From assembly GCF_001295925.1 (NCBI RefSeq), contig NZ_LJHQ01000042.1:1-61561 (forward strand): a DNA stretch of 61,561 bases, in the 5' to 3' direction. The notes beneath the pieces are model-generated. The model had not been told where the DNA came from, made no database searches, and was given only the letters and a program-made list of their open reading frames with translations. A program made the position numbers and the translations under genes. Each line of letters starts with the position of its first letter. The first letter of the stretch is position 1. Origin of the DNA: Allobosea sp. AAP35. GTDB taxonomy: Bacteria; Pseudomonadota; Alphaproteobacteria; Rhizobiales; Beijerinckiaceae. This document shows positions 17,116-25,384 of this stretch, in pieces.

Positions 17116-17756
17116 GCGCCAGGTCGGTGTACATCACGCGGCGCATCTGTCTGGCGGGTCTCGCGGCCGGCGTAGCGGCACCGACCTGGGCCCAGCATGC
17201 CACCACCCATCACGGCCCTGCTCACGGCTCCCCGCCCCCTGGCCGCGATGCCCGCGATCCCCTGGCCGGGCGCTTCGGCGGCCCGTTCTCGCTGATCGAC
17301 CATACCGGCAAGCCCGTCAGCGACGGCGATTTCCGCGGCCGCTTCATGCTGGTCTATTTCGGCTTCACGCGCTGCACGGACACCTGCCCGGTCGATCTGC
17401 CGACCATGGCGCAGGCGCTGGATGGGCTGGGCCCGCTGGCGCAGCGCGTCGCGCCGCTCTTCGTCACGGTCGATCCGGCCCATGACACGCCGCCGGTGCT
17501 GGCGGCCTATGTCGCGGCTTTCCATCCCGCGTTGATCGGGCTGACCGGCAGCGAGGCGCAGATCGCCGCTGTGGCCAGGGCCTACAAGGTGCATCGCCGC
17601 AAGCTGACACAGCCGCATCACGGCCATGGCGAATACGCCGTCGACCATGGCTCGCTGACCTATCTGATGGATCGCGAGGGGCGCTTCCTGACCCTGCTGC
17701 CGCACAAGACCGGGGCGGATCGCATGGCGGCGGTGCTGCGGGGCTATCTGGCGTAA
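17112..17756 (+). CDS. SCO1/SenC family copper chaperone with twin-arginine-like signal
   Basis: The 214-residue thioredoxin-fold protein has the SCO copper site: C88 and C92 in RCTDTCPVD, and H179 in YAVDHGS. SCO proteins deliver copper to the CuA centre of cytochrome c oxidase or act as thiol oxidoreductases. The N-terminus reads TRRICLAGLAAG, a possible Tat signal, followed by a His-rich stretch (HATTHHGPAHG) that may bind metal. The GTG start at 17112 overlaps the upstream stop (GTGA); a second GTG at 17127 is possible. It is the third gene of an operon with two secreted Cys proteins. Confidence 0.88.
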   Translation: MSARSVYITRRICLAGLAAGVAAPTWAQHATTHHGPAHGSPPPGRDARDPLAGRFGGPFSLIDHTGKPVSDGDFRGRFMLVYFGFTRCTDTCPVDLPTMAQALDGLGPLAQRVAPLFVTVDPAHDTPPVLAAYVAAFHPALIGLTGSEAQIAAVARAYKVHRRKLTQPHHGHGEYAVDHGSLTYLMDREGRFLTLLPHKTGADRMAAVLRGYLA

Positions 17757-17804
17757 GCCTCCCTCGACCGCATTCGCTCCATGCCGAAGCCTCGCCGCCC
17801 GCGC

Positions 17805-18494
17805 TCAGGACCCGGCCGGCCGTGACGCCAACGCCGCTTCCTGAGCCCGCTGGTAGCTTTCGATCACGGCGGCATAGTTGGGAGACACCAGCCCGTAGAG
17901 CTGCGCCAGTTCCGCCGCCTCCGGGCGCGCCCAGGTGCGGTGCAGCTCCGACAGGAGCGCGTTTGTCGTCGTCGGCTTGACGCCGCCCTGGACAAAGCGG
18001 GCCAGCGAGGTGCGCGACGCCATCTCGCTGGGATCGCCTGACGCATCGATCACGGCATAGACGTCGTAACCCGCCACATGAGCGTCGAGAGCCGGAAACA
18101 TCACGCACACACTGGTCCAGACACCGGCCATGACCAGCGTCTTTCGGCCGGTCGATTCCACGCAGGCCACGAAGTCCGTGTTGTCCCAGGCGTTCACCTC
18201 GCCCTTGCGCGCGACATAGGTGGCGTGCGGTGCGTATTGATGGATTTCCGGCATCAGCGGGCCGTTGGTGCCGGCGGGCTCCGAGGCCGTCGTGATCACC
18301 GGGATATTCAGCAGCGTACAGAGCTTCGCGATCATCTCGACATTGCGCCTGAGATCGGCGACCGGGATATCCTTGACCGTCTGGAACAGGCCGGACTGGT
18401 GGTCGAGGAGAAGGACGACCGTGTCGGACGGGTCGATCAGCGCGGCTCCCCCGCCTGTCGGAAGCACGCTCGATTTGGTCCGCGACGGTTCCAT
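17805..18494 (-). CDS. Isochorismatase-family hydrolase (YcaC-like)
   Basis: The 229-residue cysteine hydrolase has the triad D31 (LLLDHQSGLF), K97 (ARKGEVNAWDN) and C130 (GVWTSVCVMFPAL). The order and the cis-peptide-like GVWTSVC segment match YcaC-like members of the isochorismatase superfamily, whose natural substrates are unclear. It starts 62 bp after the MBL-fold gene stops, on the same strand, and both diverge from a LysR regulator that probably controls them. The ribosome site is GGGACGATTGCC-like and weak. Confidence 0.85.
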   Translation of the reverse strand: MEPSRTKSSVLPTGGGAALIDPSDTVVLLLDHQSGLFQTVKDIPVADLRRNVEMIAKLCTLLNIPVITTASEPAGTNGPLMPEIHQYAPHATYVARKGEVNAWDNTDFVACVESTGRKTLVMAGVWTSVCVMFPALDAHVAGYDVYAVIDASGDPSEMASRTSLARFVQGGVKPTTTNALLSELHRTWARPEAAELAQLYGLVSPNYAAVIESYQRAQEAALASRPAGS

Positions 18495-18556
18495 GGCAAT
18501 CGTCCCCTGCTGCTGTTGATCGGCTCGATGGCGCCTACGCGGCGTCCGTGCCCCGC

Positions 18557-19522
18557 TCAGTCCTGAAGGGCCCAGTCGGCGACCTGCCAGCGCAACTCGC
18601 CCCGGTCGGAGACGATACGGCCGAGGCCGGGGAACGGCATATGCGTCGCGGCGATCAGAATGCCCTCCGCGGCGGCGCTTGCAAAGAACCGGTCCCGCAT
18701 CGCCTTCGCCGCGGCGCGATCCTGCTCGAACAGGAAGGTCACATCGGTCGCCGCCGGGTGAACGACGGGGAAGACCGTGTCGGAGACCATGATCAGGCTC
18801 TGGCCGGCATCGGCGATGCGCACCCCGATATGCCCGGGCGTGTGGCCCGTGAGATCGACGATGGAGATGCCGCGCGCAATCTCGCGCGCGCCGTCGGTGG
18901 CCTGGAGGCGGGGATAGAGCCGCACGACGTCCGTGGCCATCCGGAAGCTGGTCTGAAGATAATCGGGAGCGGTGCTGCGCTTGGCCGGGTCGGTCCAATG
19001 CGTAACGTCGCGCCGGTCGATATAGAGTTCCGCCTTGGGGAAAACCGTCTGCCCGCCGGCGATCAGGCCGCCCATATGGTCCTGGTGCATATGGGTCACG
19101 ATGATGGCGTCGATCTGGTCGGGGCTCACGCCGAGCGCGGCCAGCGCTTGCGGCAGCGCGCCGGTCTTGCCGATCGAGCCCGCCGGTCCGGTGTCGATCA
19201 GGATGCGGCGCTCGCCATCCTCGATCAGATACTGGTTGAAGACGAACCGGACGCCGCTGGGCCTGGCGATTTTTTGCGCCACGGCCGCCTGCTCGACCTG
19301 GGCGGCGCTGCGCCCCGGGAAGAAGGTGTAGGGCATGTCGGCATAGCCGTCCGTCAGCGCGGTCACCGTGAAGCGGCCGATCTTGATCTGCGCCAGAGGT
19401 GTCACCGGCCCCGCGACCGGGGCCGCGACGGCGTCGCCGGGCGCGAGCAGCGGCAGCAGGCCGCCGCCGACCACGCCGAGGGGAAGGATGCCTGCAAAAG
19501 CGCGGCGGGAAAGATTGGCCAT
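18557..19522 (-). CDS. Exported MBL-fold metallo-hydrolase
   Basis: The 321-residue protein begins MANLSRRAFAGILPLG, a twin-arginine-like signal, with the mature part from about residue 35. The zinc site is H144, H146, D148 and H149 in THMHQDHMGG, with later ligands in TGHTPGHIG and the VSDTVF and ATHMP segments. This arrangement is shared with AHL lactonases and related lactone or ester hydrolases, but the substrate cannot be read from the sequence. Start ATG 19522 is preferred; a GTG codon lies one codon upstream. It is followed by the isochorismatase-family gene and diverges from lysR. Confidence 0.87.
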   Translation of the reverse strand: MANLSRRAFAGILPLGVVGGGLLPLLAPGDAVAAPVAGPVTPLAQIKIGRFTVTALTDGYADMPYTFFPGRSAAQVEQAAVAQKIARPSGVRFVFNQYLIEDGERRILIDTGPAGSIGKTGALPQALAALGVSPDQIDAIIVTHMHQDHMGGLIAGGQTVFPKAELYIDRRDVTHWTDPAKRSTAPDYLQTSFRMATDVVRLYPRLQATDGAREIARGISIVDLTGHTPGHIGVRIADAGQSLIMVSDTVFPVVHPAATDVTFLFEQDRAAAKAMRDRFFASAAAEGILIAATHMPFPGLGRIVSDRGELRWQVADWALQD

Positions 19523-19668
19523 CACAAAGGCTCCATCCGGCTGCCGCCTGAAATCCGGAGGAGATTTCCGTGGGGTGCGGCCCGCCCGACCGCGACATTA
19601 GAACTCCGTTCGCACCTGCAGTATCTTGGCGTTTCGGGAGTGTTCCTCCCGCATGGCAGGAGGAACGG

Positions 19669-20592
19669 ATGGACCGGTTTGAGGCGATGTCGGTCTTGCT
19701 GGCCGTGGTCGAGGCGGGCAGCCTCTCGGCGGGCGCCCGTCAGCTCAGGGCGCCGCTTGCCTCCGTCAGCCGCAAGGTTGCGGAGCTGGAGCAGCATCTG
19801 GGCACCCGACTCATCGTCCGCACGAGCCGCCGGGTCGCCCTCACCGAGGCCGGGCGCGCCTATGTCACCGCCTCACGGCGCATTCTCGGGCAACTGGAAG
19901 AGGCCGAGCGGGAAGCCGCCCGCGAATATCAGATCCCGCGCGGGGAACTGCATGTGACCGCACCGGTCGCGTTCGGGCAGCGTCATCTCATGCCCATCGC
20001 GCTCGGCTTTCTGGCGGAGCATCCCGAGATCAGCCTGCGGCTTCTCCTCGCCGACCGGCTGGTCAATCTGGTCGAGGAGCATGTCGATATCGCTCTGCGG
20101 ATCGGGCATCTGGCGGACAGCACGCTGATCGCGACCCGCGTCGGCCGGGTGCAGCGGGTGATCTGCGCCAGCCCCGGATACCTCGCCCGGCGCGGCCTGC
20201 CGCACTCGCCGGAAGACCTCGCCGGCCATGACGGGATCACGTTTCAGGGGTTCGCCACGTCGCCGGAATGGCGATATCGGCGCGACAGCGCAGCCTTCGC
20301 CGTCGAGCCGCGCCCCCGACTCGCCGTCAACTCGACGGAGGCAGCCATCCAGGCCGCTCTGGCCGGCCTCGGGGTCGTCCGCCTCTTGTCCTATCAGGTG
20401 GTCGATGAGGTGCGGGCCGGCCGGTTGCAGGTGCTCCTCGCCGACTTCGCTCCGGAGCCGCTCCCGGTCAGCCTGATCTATCCGGACGCGGAATTGCAGC
20501 CGCTGAAGGTGCGGTGCTTTCTGGACTGGGCGGTGCCGCGGCTGCGGGCCGAGATGATGGGTCTGGAGGGCAACCGGCCCGCGATGGCCTGA
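19669..20592 (+). CDS. LysR family regulator of the MBL/isochorismatase operon
   Basis: The 307-residue regulator has an N-terminal winged helix (MDRFEAMSVLLAVVEAGSLS, given by ends MDRFEAMSV and AGSLSAGARQLRAPLASVSR) and a substrate-binding domain with GELHVTAPVAFGQRHLMP, as in the CrgA/DsdC-like group that responds to aromatic or small organic ligands. GGCAGGAGG directly precedes the ATG. A short hairpin (CGGGAG/CTCCCG, 19635-19651) lies in its leader. It diverges by 146 bp from the MBL gene, so the shared intergenic region is the likely operator. Confidence 0.88.
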   Translation: MDRFEAMSVLLAVVEAGSLSAGARQLRAPLASVSRKVAELEQHLGTRLIVRTSRRVALTEAGRAYVTASRRILGQLEEAEREAAREYQIPRGELHVTAPVAFGQRHLMPIALGFLAEHPEISLRLLLADRLVNLVEEHVDIALRIGHLADSTLIATRVGRVQRVICASPGYLARRGLPHSPEDLAGHDGITFQGFATSPEWRYRRDSAAFAVEPRPRLAVNSTEAAIQAALAGLGVVRLLSYQVVDEVRAGRLQVLLADFAPEPLPVSLIYPDAELQPLKVRCFLDWAVPRLRAEMMGLEGNRPAMA

Positions 20593-20621
20593 CGGCGCGA
20601 TCATCGCCACCGTGATCAAAC

Positions 20622-20652
20622 AAAAAAGACCGGCATCGCTGCCGGCCTTTTC
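20622..20652 (-). terminator. Rho-independent terminator of rpmI-rplT
   Basis: On the minus strand GCCGG (20641-20645), a short loop and CCGG-T are followed by a run of six T (complement of 20622-20627). It lies 22 bp after the rplT stop. The reverse strand also has TTTT after the stem, so it may serve the convergent lysR gene as well. Confidence 0.75.
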
Positions 20653-20673
20653 ATATCTTCAGTGCCCGAAAGC

Positions 20674-21054
20674 TCAGGCGGCCTGGGCCTGCGGCTCGGC
20701 GGCGAGCGCGGCCTTGACCATCTCGACCACCGCCGTGAAGGAGGCGGCGTCGTCGATGGCCATCGCCGACAGGGTCTTGCGGTCGAGCTCGATGCCGGCC
20801 TTGTGCAGGCCGTTGATGAAGACCGAATAGACCAGGCCATGTTCCCGCACGGAGGCGTTCAGGCGCTGGATCCAGAGCGCGCGGAAGGAGCGCTTCTTGT
20901 TCTTGCGGTCGCGATAGGCGTACTGCATCGAGCGATCGACGGCCGCCTTGGCGGCGCGGATCGTGTTCTTGCGGCGGCCATAGAAGCCCTTGGCGGCCTT
21001 AAGTGTCTTCTTGTGCTTGGCATGGGACGTTACGCCCCGTTTCACGCGAGCCAT
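20674..21054 (-). CDS. rplT: 50S ribosomal protein L20
   Basis: The 126-residue protein is clearly L20: it begins [19 protein letters not shown], continues [16 protein letters not shown] and ends with the helical [20 protein letters not shown] region. It binds 23S rRNA early in assembly. The C-terminal tail AAEPQAQAA is a short alphaproteobacterial extension. It starts 28 bp after rpmI stops, forming the usual L35-L20 unit, followed by a terminator. In many bacteria pheST follows directly; here five other genes lie between. Confidence 0.98.
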   Translation of the reverse strand: MARVKRGVTSHAKHKKTLKAAKGFYGRRKNTIRAAKAAVDRSMQYAYRDRKNKKRSFRALWIQRLNASVREHGLVYSVFINGLHKAGIELDRKTLSAMAIDDAASFTAVVEMVKAALAAEPQAQAA

Positions 21055-21082
21055 GTTTGATCTCCGGAAAGGTTAGGGGGCG

Positions 21083-21283
21083 TCAGCCGTTGGGGAGGAA
21101 ATACTTCTTCACGTTGGCCGCATCACCCTCGAACAGGGTGGCTGTGCCGCGGTGATTGCGGAGCTGCTTGTTGGTCCGCTTGATCATCCCGTGACGCTTG
21201 CCGGCCTGTGCGTAGAGCACTTTCCCGGTTCCGGTGATCTTGAAGCGCTTCTTGGCGCTCGACTTCGTCTTGATCTTGGGCAT
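21083..21283 (-). CDS. rpmI: 50S ribosomal protein L35
   Basis: The 66-residue protein begins [20 protein letters not shown] and contains [16 protein letters not shown], the L35 signature. The ribosome site TGAGGAGCG lies ahead of the ATG. The leader has a small perfect hairpin (TTTGCTT-CCAGC-AAGCAAA, about 21337-21355 on the minus strand). infC, the usual upstream partner, is 6 kb away on the same strand. Confidence 0.98.
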   Translation of the reverse strand: MPKIKTKSSAKKRFKITGTGKVLYAQAGKRHGMIKRTNKQLRNHRGTATLFEGDAANVKKYFLPNG

Positions 21284-21437
21284 TTTCGCTCCTCAATAGG
21301 TCGCGAGCGCGCAAACGGCGCCGCTTCATGTTTGCTTGCTGGAAGCAAAGATCGACCGCCACGGCAGCCCTTATCAGCCGGGCGATCGAAGGACGCGCGT
21401 ATGACAGAAAAGGCAGGGGGTGGCAAGGGTCGTGCCG

Positions 21438-22043
21438 TCAGCTCTCGCCAGTGCTTTTGTTCAGCAGACCTGTCGCCAGTTGCCGGAAGGCGCCGACGGC
21501 CTTGCCGAACACGGCTCGAGGATCGTCGGCAGCGGCGATCCAGAGCGCAGCATTGAGGGCCGCTCCATTGAGCAGCCGGGCGGCGGCCTCCGCATTCACG
21601 GGTCCAATGGTTCCCTCGTCGATAAGCGCCTGGATCGTCTGCGTGGTCGTGCGCAGACAGGCGTTCTGGTTAGGCCACTGCGAGGGGTCGCCCAGAACCG
21701 CCGGCCCGTCGAGAAGCATGATGCGCTGGATTTCGGGCTCCAGGGCCATCTCGATATAGGCCACGCTTTCGCTCAGAAAGCCGAGCCATCGCGTATCCGC
21801 CTGCTCTTTTGCCTCGCCCATGCGGACCAGCATCTCCGCGTCGAGTTGGTCGATGACGGCCTGAAGCAGGCCCTTCTTGTCGCCGAAATTGTGGTAGAGC
21901 GCGCCGCGCGTCAGTCCAGCTTCAGCGGTCAGGTCATCCATCGAGGCTCCCGCATAGCCCTTGGCCGCGAACGCCTTTCGCGCGGCCTCGATGAGCTTGG
22001 CCCGGGTTTCCTCGACCATGTCGGCACGTCGTCTCGCGGCCAC
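21438..22043 (-). CDS. TetR family repressor divergent from a RidA-family gene
   Basis: The roughly 201-residue regulator has an N-terminal helix-turn-helix (ARKAFAAKGYAGASMDDLTA, then AGLTRGALYHNFGDKKGL) and a C-terminal ligand domain like the AcrR group. AGGAG directly abuts the ATG at 22049, which is too close. The GTG two codons later (22043) has a spacing of 6 and is preferred. It diverges from the RidA-like gene across 125 bp that contains three matching inverted repeats. It probably represses itself and that gene. The ligand is unknown. Confidence 0.9.
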   Translation of the reverse strand: MAARRRADMVEETRAKLIEAARKAFAAKGYAGASMDDLTAEAGLTRGALYHNFGDKKGLLQAVIDQLDAEMLVRMGEAKEQADTRWLGFLSESVAYIEMALEPEIQRIMLLDGPAVLGDPSQWPNQNACLRTTTQTIQALIDEGTIGPVNAEAAARLLNGAALNAALWIAAADDPRAVFGKAVGAFRQLATGLLNKSTGES

Positions 22044-22062
22044 CGCCATCTCCTGAAAATCA

Positions 22063-22129
22063 CATACGAACCGTATGCTTATTGACATACGCCCCGTATG
22101 CTCCGACATATAAGCATACGGGGCGTATA
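22063..22129. promoter_or_regulatory. Three TetR-type operators (CATACG-N3-CGTATG)
   Basis: Three 15-bp inverted repeats occur at 22063-22077 (CATACGAACCGTATG), 22086-22100 (CATACGCCCCGTATG) and 22115-22129 (CATACGGGGCGTATA, last base off). Only the three central bases vary. The second covers the spacer of the likely promoter of the RidA-like gene, and the third its start point. Binding by the adjacent TetR protein is inferred from position and symmetry. Confidence 0.88.
22082..22111 (+). promoter_or_regulatory. Promoter of the RidA-like gene
   Basis: TTGACA at 22082-22087 and ACATAT at 22106-22111, 18 bp apart, resemble sigma-70 boxes. They overlap operators 2 and 3. On the opposite strand a TTGATA/TATGTC pair with 17-bp spacing could drive tetR. 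Confidence 0.5.
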
Positions 22130-22168
22130 TCAATGACGGCCCTGCCCTCTTCCAACCGGAGCTACACC

Positions 22169-22567
22169 ATGACCCAACGCGATGCGATCTTTCCTCCCGG
22201 CCGGCAGGCGCTTTACGAGATCAACCGCTATTCCGCGGCGGTTCGCTCGGGCGACCTTCTGTTCGTCTCGGGCCAGGTCGGCAGCCGTGAAGACGGCTCA
22301 CCCGAGCCTGACTTCGCAAGACAGGTCCAGCTTGCCTTCGACAATCTTGGGGCCGTGCTGAAGGCCGCCGGCGCCTCGTTCGACGACGTCGTCGATGTGA
22401 CCACTTTCCACACCGACCCGGCCGCGCAATGGGAGATTCTCAATCCGATCCGGCTGAAAGCCTTCGGCGAACAGCCCTACCCGACCTGGACGGCCGTCGG
22501 CGTGACCTGGCTGGCTGGCTTCGATTTCGAGATCAAGGTGATCGCGCGCCTGCCGCAGGCCGCCTGA
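22169..22567 (+). CDS. RidA/YjgF family protein lacking the catalytic arginine
   Basis: The 132-residue protein has a RidA fold: AVRSGDLLFVSGQVG, then FDNLGAVLKAAGASFDDVVDVTTF and YPTWTAVGVTWLAGFDFEIKVIA, given in pieces. In RidA enamine/imine deaminases an Arg follows the conserved Pro (PARS); here the site reads PTWT, so classic deaminase activity is doubtful. It may belong to a Rid subfamily of other function. CGGAG sits 7 bp before the ATG at 22169; an upstream ATG at 22133 has no ribosome site. It is under the three-operator TetR control region. Confidence 0.85.
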   Translation: MTQRDAIFPPGRQALYEINRYSAAVRSGDLLFVSGQVGSREDGSPEPDFARQVQLAFDNLGAVLKAAGASFDDVVDVTTFHTDPAAQWEILNPIRLKAFGEQPYPTWTAVGVTWLAGFDFEIKVIARLPQAA

Positions 22568-22588
22568 CGCCTCCGGCCTGCAAGTTCG

Positions 22589-25246
22589 CTACTCAGCGGC
22601 GCGGATGAAGCCCTCGCCGTTCTCGCCGCTGAGGCGCGCGCCGAGCCGATCGACATCAAGCAGCATCAGCATGCCCGCCGGCTCGCCACGGGCGTCGCGG
22701 GCCGCGACGACGCCGAGCGCCGGCACGTCGGCCTTGGCCGTGAGGTCGCGCAGCGGCTGCAGATCGGAGGCCGCGATCTCGGGGATGAGGCCGAGCGCGT
22801 CGACGATCAGCCCCAATGTCCGGCCGGCGGCGCGGACGATGACGATCTGCTGCTCGTCGGACGACGCGTCGGGGATGCCGAGCAGGCGCGCCAGGCGCAG
22901 CACCGGTACCGGCTGGCCCTGATGCAGCTTGTAACCGGCGAGCAGCCCGTCGCCGGCCTTGCGAGCCGATGGCTTCAGGCCGACGATATCGACCGCTTCG
23001 ATCACGTCGCGGGCCTTCACGCCAAGCCAGTGCCGGCCGATATGGAAGGTCGCTACCTCGAAGGCTTCGACGCCGTCGCCCGGCTTGTGCGCGGCGAGCG
23101 TGCCTCGTCCGGCCCCACCTGCAGCCGGCCTGACGGCCGCGCCTGCAGCAACATCGCCGAGCGGCACGGCGCAGAGCGCCACGACATCGGCACGATGGCC
23201 GTCGCTGGTCTTGTATTCGCGGTAGCCCTTCGAGAGCGCCGCGCCCACGGCCATATGCTTGCCATCGAAGCTGCGGATGCAGGCAAGGTCGCCGTCGCGA
23301 TCGAGATTTGCGGCATCAACCGGCAAGGGCGTCTGCGAGCCGATCGGGAAACGTGGATCGCTCGAGGCGATCACGCGCTCGTCGCTTCCCACCAGCACCG
23401 CAAAGGCGCCAGGCAAGGGCGCGCCATCCTCGCTGGCCGGCAGGGAATCCGCCAGGATCGCGGCAAATTGCGGCGTCGAATCGAAGACGATGGCGATGCC
23501 GCCGAGCGCCTTGCCGCCGGACGGTGCCTGCACCGCCGCCGTGTAGACCAGCGTCGCGGCGTCGTCATACAGCGGGCTCGGCTCGAAGGCGGAGACGCCG
23601 TAATGCTGACCCGAACGCAGGCTCAGCGTGCGTGCGACCCATTCGGCTTCCAGCGTCGTGCCGACGAGATACGCTTGGGAGGGCTGCGAGACGGCAACGA
23701 CCACGCCCTGCGCATCGAACAGGATGAGGTTGCTGTAGACGGTGTAGAGCGCGTTGATCGTGGCGAGGATCTCGCCGCAGAGCCGCCGCCGCTCCGGCGA
23801 AGGCGCGGCCAGCACGCGGGCGAAGCTCGCATTCAGCGCCCACCAGCGGCAGTCATTGGCGCGCTCGTAGAGATTGCGGTCCATGACGTCGATGGCGAAA
23901 GCGGCGCGCGAGCGGCACTTCTCCATGATCGCCGCGACGACCGTGCGGTGAAGGTCGCCGATCGAGGCGTCGCAGACAGCCTGCGTCTTGCGGCCGGCGC
24001 TGGAGATCTCCCAGAGCAGGATCTTCGAGAAGGCGGCGTTGGCGGCGGTCGAGCCCGCCTGGCGGATCGAGCCGTTCCAGACCGAACGGTTGAGATCGCC
24101 CTGGATCGTCGCCGCCTGACGCGAGACGTCGCGCAATTCGGCGGAGAACAGGCCGGCCTGGCTGGTGACGGCCGCGAGCAGATCCTCGCCGATGCCCTTG
24201 CTGAGTTCGCCCTCGCCCTGATCGAACGCTGCATCCAGCGGAATCAGGCCGAGCCCGATCCAGCCGGGGCCCATATAACCCTGATAGCCCGAGGTCCTGC
24301 AGGCCATGGCGAGATATTGCCGCCCGCCGAGCCTGATGACCGGATCTCGCCCCTGCAGCGCCGCCGGCGACAGCTTCAGCCCGGCCGGCAACTGGATGGG
24401 GCAGGAGCCGGCGATGACGTCGCCCTCCGGCGAGACACAGGCCAGCACGGTCCAGTCATGCTCCGGCAGCAGCTTGCGGAAGATGCCGGCCATCTCATCG
24501 GCCAGCTTGAAGACCAAAACGAGCACGCCGAGCGGGCGCTTGGCGGCGTCCTCGACCCGCCAGGCATAGACCAGCGCCTGCTCCTCGGAGACGAAATCCA
24601 GCACGCCGTAATGCTCGACATAGGCGCCGCTCGAGGTCAGCGCCTCGTCGATGATCGCGTGGCGCGCGGTCTGCGCGTCATGGGTGGCGAGCCTGGCCCG
24701 GATCGCGCCCTCGCGATCGACGAGGACGATGTCGGAATAGACCGAGTACTTCGCGACATAGTCGCGGAAGCGTGCCTCGATCGTCGCGCGCGCATCCGGC
24801 GACGGCTTGGCCTCCAGCATCTCGCAAATGTCGGTGTCGGCGGCGAGGAAGCCGATATCGGCCGTGCGCTCGAACAGGTTGCGGACCAGAACGTCGATGG
24901 CGTTCTGCGCCTTGATGCGCAGATCGGTCATCACCTTGTCGCGGGTTTCCTTGGCGAGGTGGCCGATAAGCCGCGCGGTCAGATTCTCGAAGGCGGAGCG
25001 CGTGCCCGACATCTCGGTGGCGTTGCCGGAGAGCTGCCCCAGCAGCGTCAGCGTGTCCCACGAACCCTGCAGACGGTCGAAGACCTGACGATAATCGTCG
25101 ATCGCCCGCATATGCCGGATCAGGCTGGCCAGCGCCGGATCGATCTCGATTCCTGGGTGCAGGGTAGCCAAGTCGCAGGCGCCTTCCGGTCGGCCGTCGC
25201 CCGTCGGCACGGCGCCGGTCGGGGAACGCATGCCAACGGTACTCAT
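22589..25246 (-). CDS. Large CheW-domain protein with two tandem sensor-like domains
   Basis: The 885-residue protein has two related sensor halves. The first has VRNLFERTADIGFLAADTDI and YSVYSDIVLVDREGAIRA; the second has DRNLYERANDCRWWALNAS and YTVYSNLILFDAQGVVVAVS, so an internal duplication is visible. They look like Cache/GAF-type ligand domains. The last 150 residues are a CheW domain (EAFEVATFHIGRHWLGV, VPVLRLARLLGIP). I see no convincing membrane helices, HAMP or methyl-accepting signalling domain. It may plug a cytoplasmic signal directly into a CheA array. No che genes are nearby. Confidence 0.85.
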   Translation of the reverse strand: MSTVGMRSPTGAVPTGDGRPEGACDLATLHPGIEIDPALASLIRHMRAIDDYRQVFDRLQGSWDTLTLLGQLSGNATEMSGTRSAFENLTARLIGHLAKETRDKVMTDLRIKAQNAIDVLVRNLFERTADIGFLAADTDICEMLEAKPSPDARATIEARFRDYVAKYSVYSDIVLVDREGAIRARLATHDAQTARHAIIDEALTSSGAYVEHYGVLDFVSEEQALVYAWRVEDAAKRPLGVLVLVFKLADEMAGIFRKLLPEHDWTVLACVSPEGDVIAGSCPIQLPAGLKLSPAALQGRDPVIRLGGRQYLAMACRTSGYQGYMGPGWIGLGLIPLDAAFDQGEGELSKGIGEDLLAAVTSQAGLFSAELRDVSRQAATIQGDLNRSVWNGSIRQAGSTAANAAFSKILLWEISSAGRKTQAVCDASIGDLHRTVVAAIMEKCRSRAAFAIDVMDRNLYERANDCRWWALNASFARVLAAPSPERRRLCGEILATINALYTVYSNLILFDAQGVVVAVSQPSQAYLVGTTLEAEWVARTLSLRSGQHYGVSAFEPSPLYDDAATLVYTAAVQAPSGGKALGGIAIVFDSTPQFAAILADSLPASEDGAPLPGAFAVLVGSDERVIASSDPRFPIGSQTPLPVDAANLDRDGDLACIRSFDGKHMAVGAALSKGYREYKTSDGHRADVVALCAVPLGDVAAGAAVRPAAGGAGRGTLAAHKPGDGVEAFEVATFHIGRHWLGVKARDVIEAVDIVGLKPSARKAGDGLLAGYKLHQGQPVPVLRLARLLGIPDASSDEQQIVIVRAAGRTLGLIVDALGLIPEIAASDLQPLRDLTAKADVPALGVVAARDARGEPAGMLMLLDVDRLGARLSGENGEGFIRAAE

Positions 25247-25384
25247 CGTATCGCAGCGCGCGAGAGAAAATCACCAAGCACGCTGATTCGCATCCGTGCT
25301 CGAAGGTCTCGATGCCTAAATTTCCAGCAGCATGGCCGCCAACACGGCGCTTGAGCGCCTCTGCCTTCACGTCACCGCGAGCTT

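Noticed and set aside
22922..25354. 810-residue plus-strand open frame
   Set aside because: Antisense to the CheW-domain gene, Arg/Asp/Gly-rich and no conserved motif.
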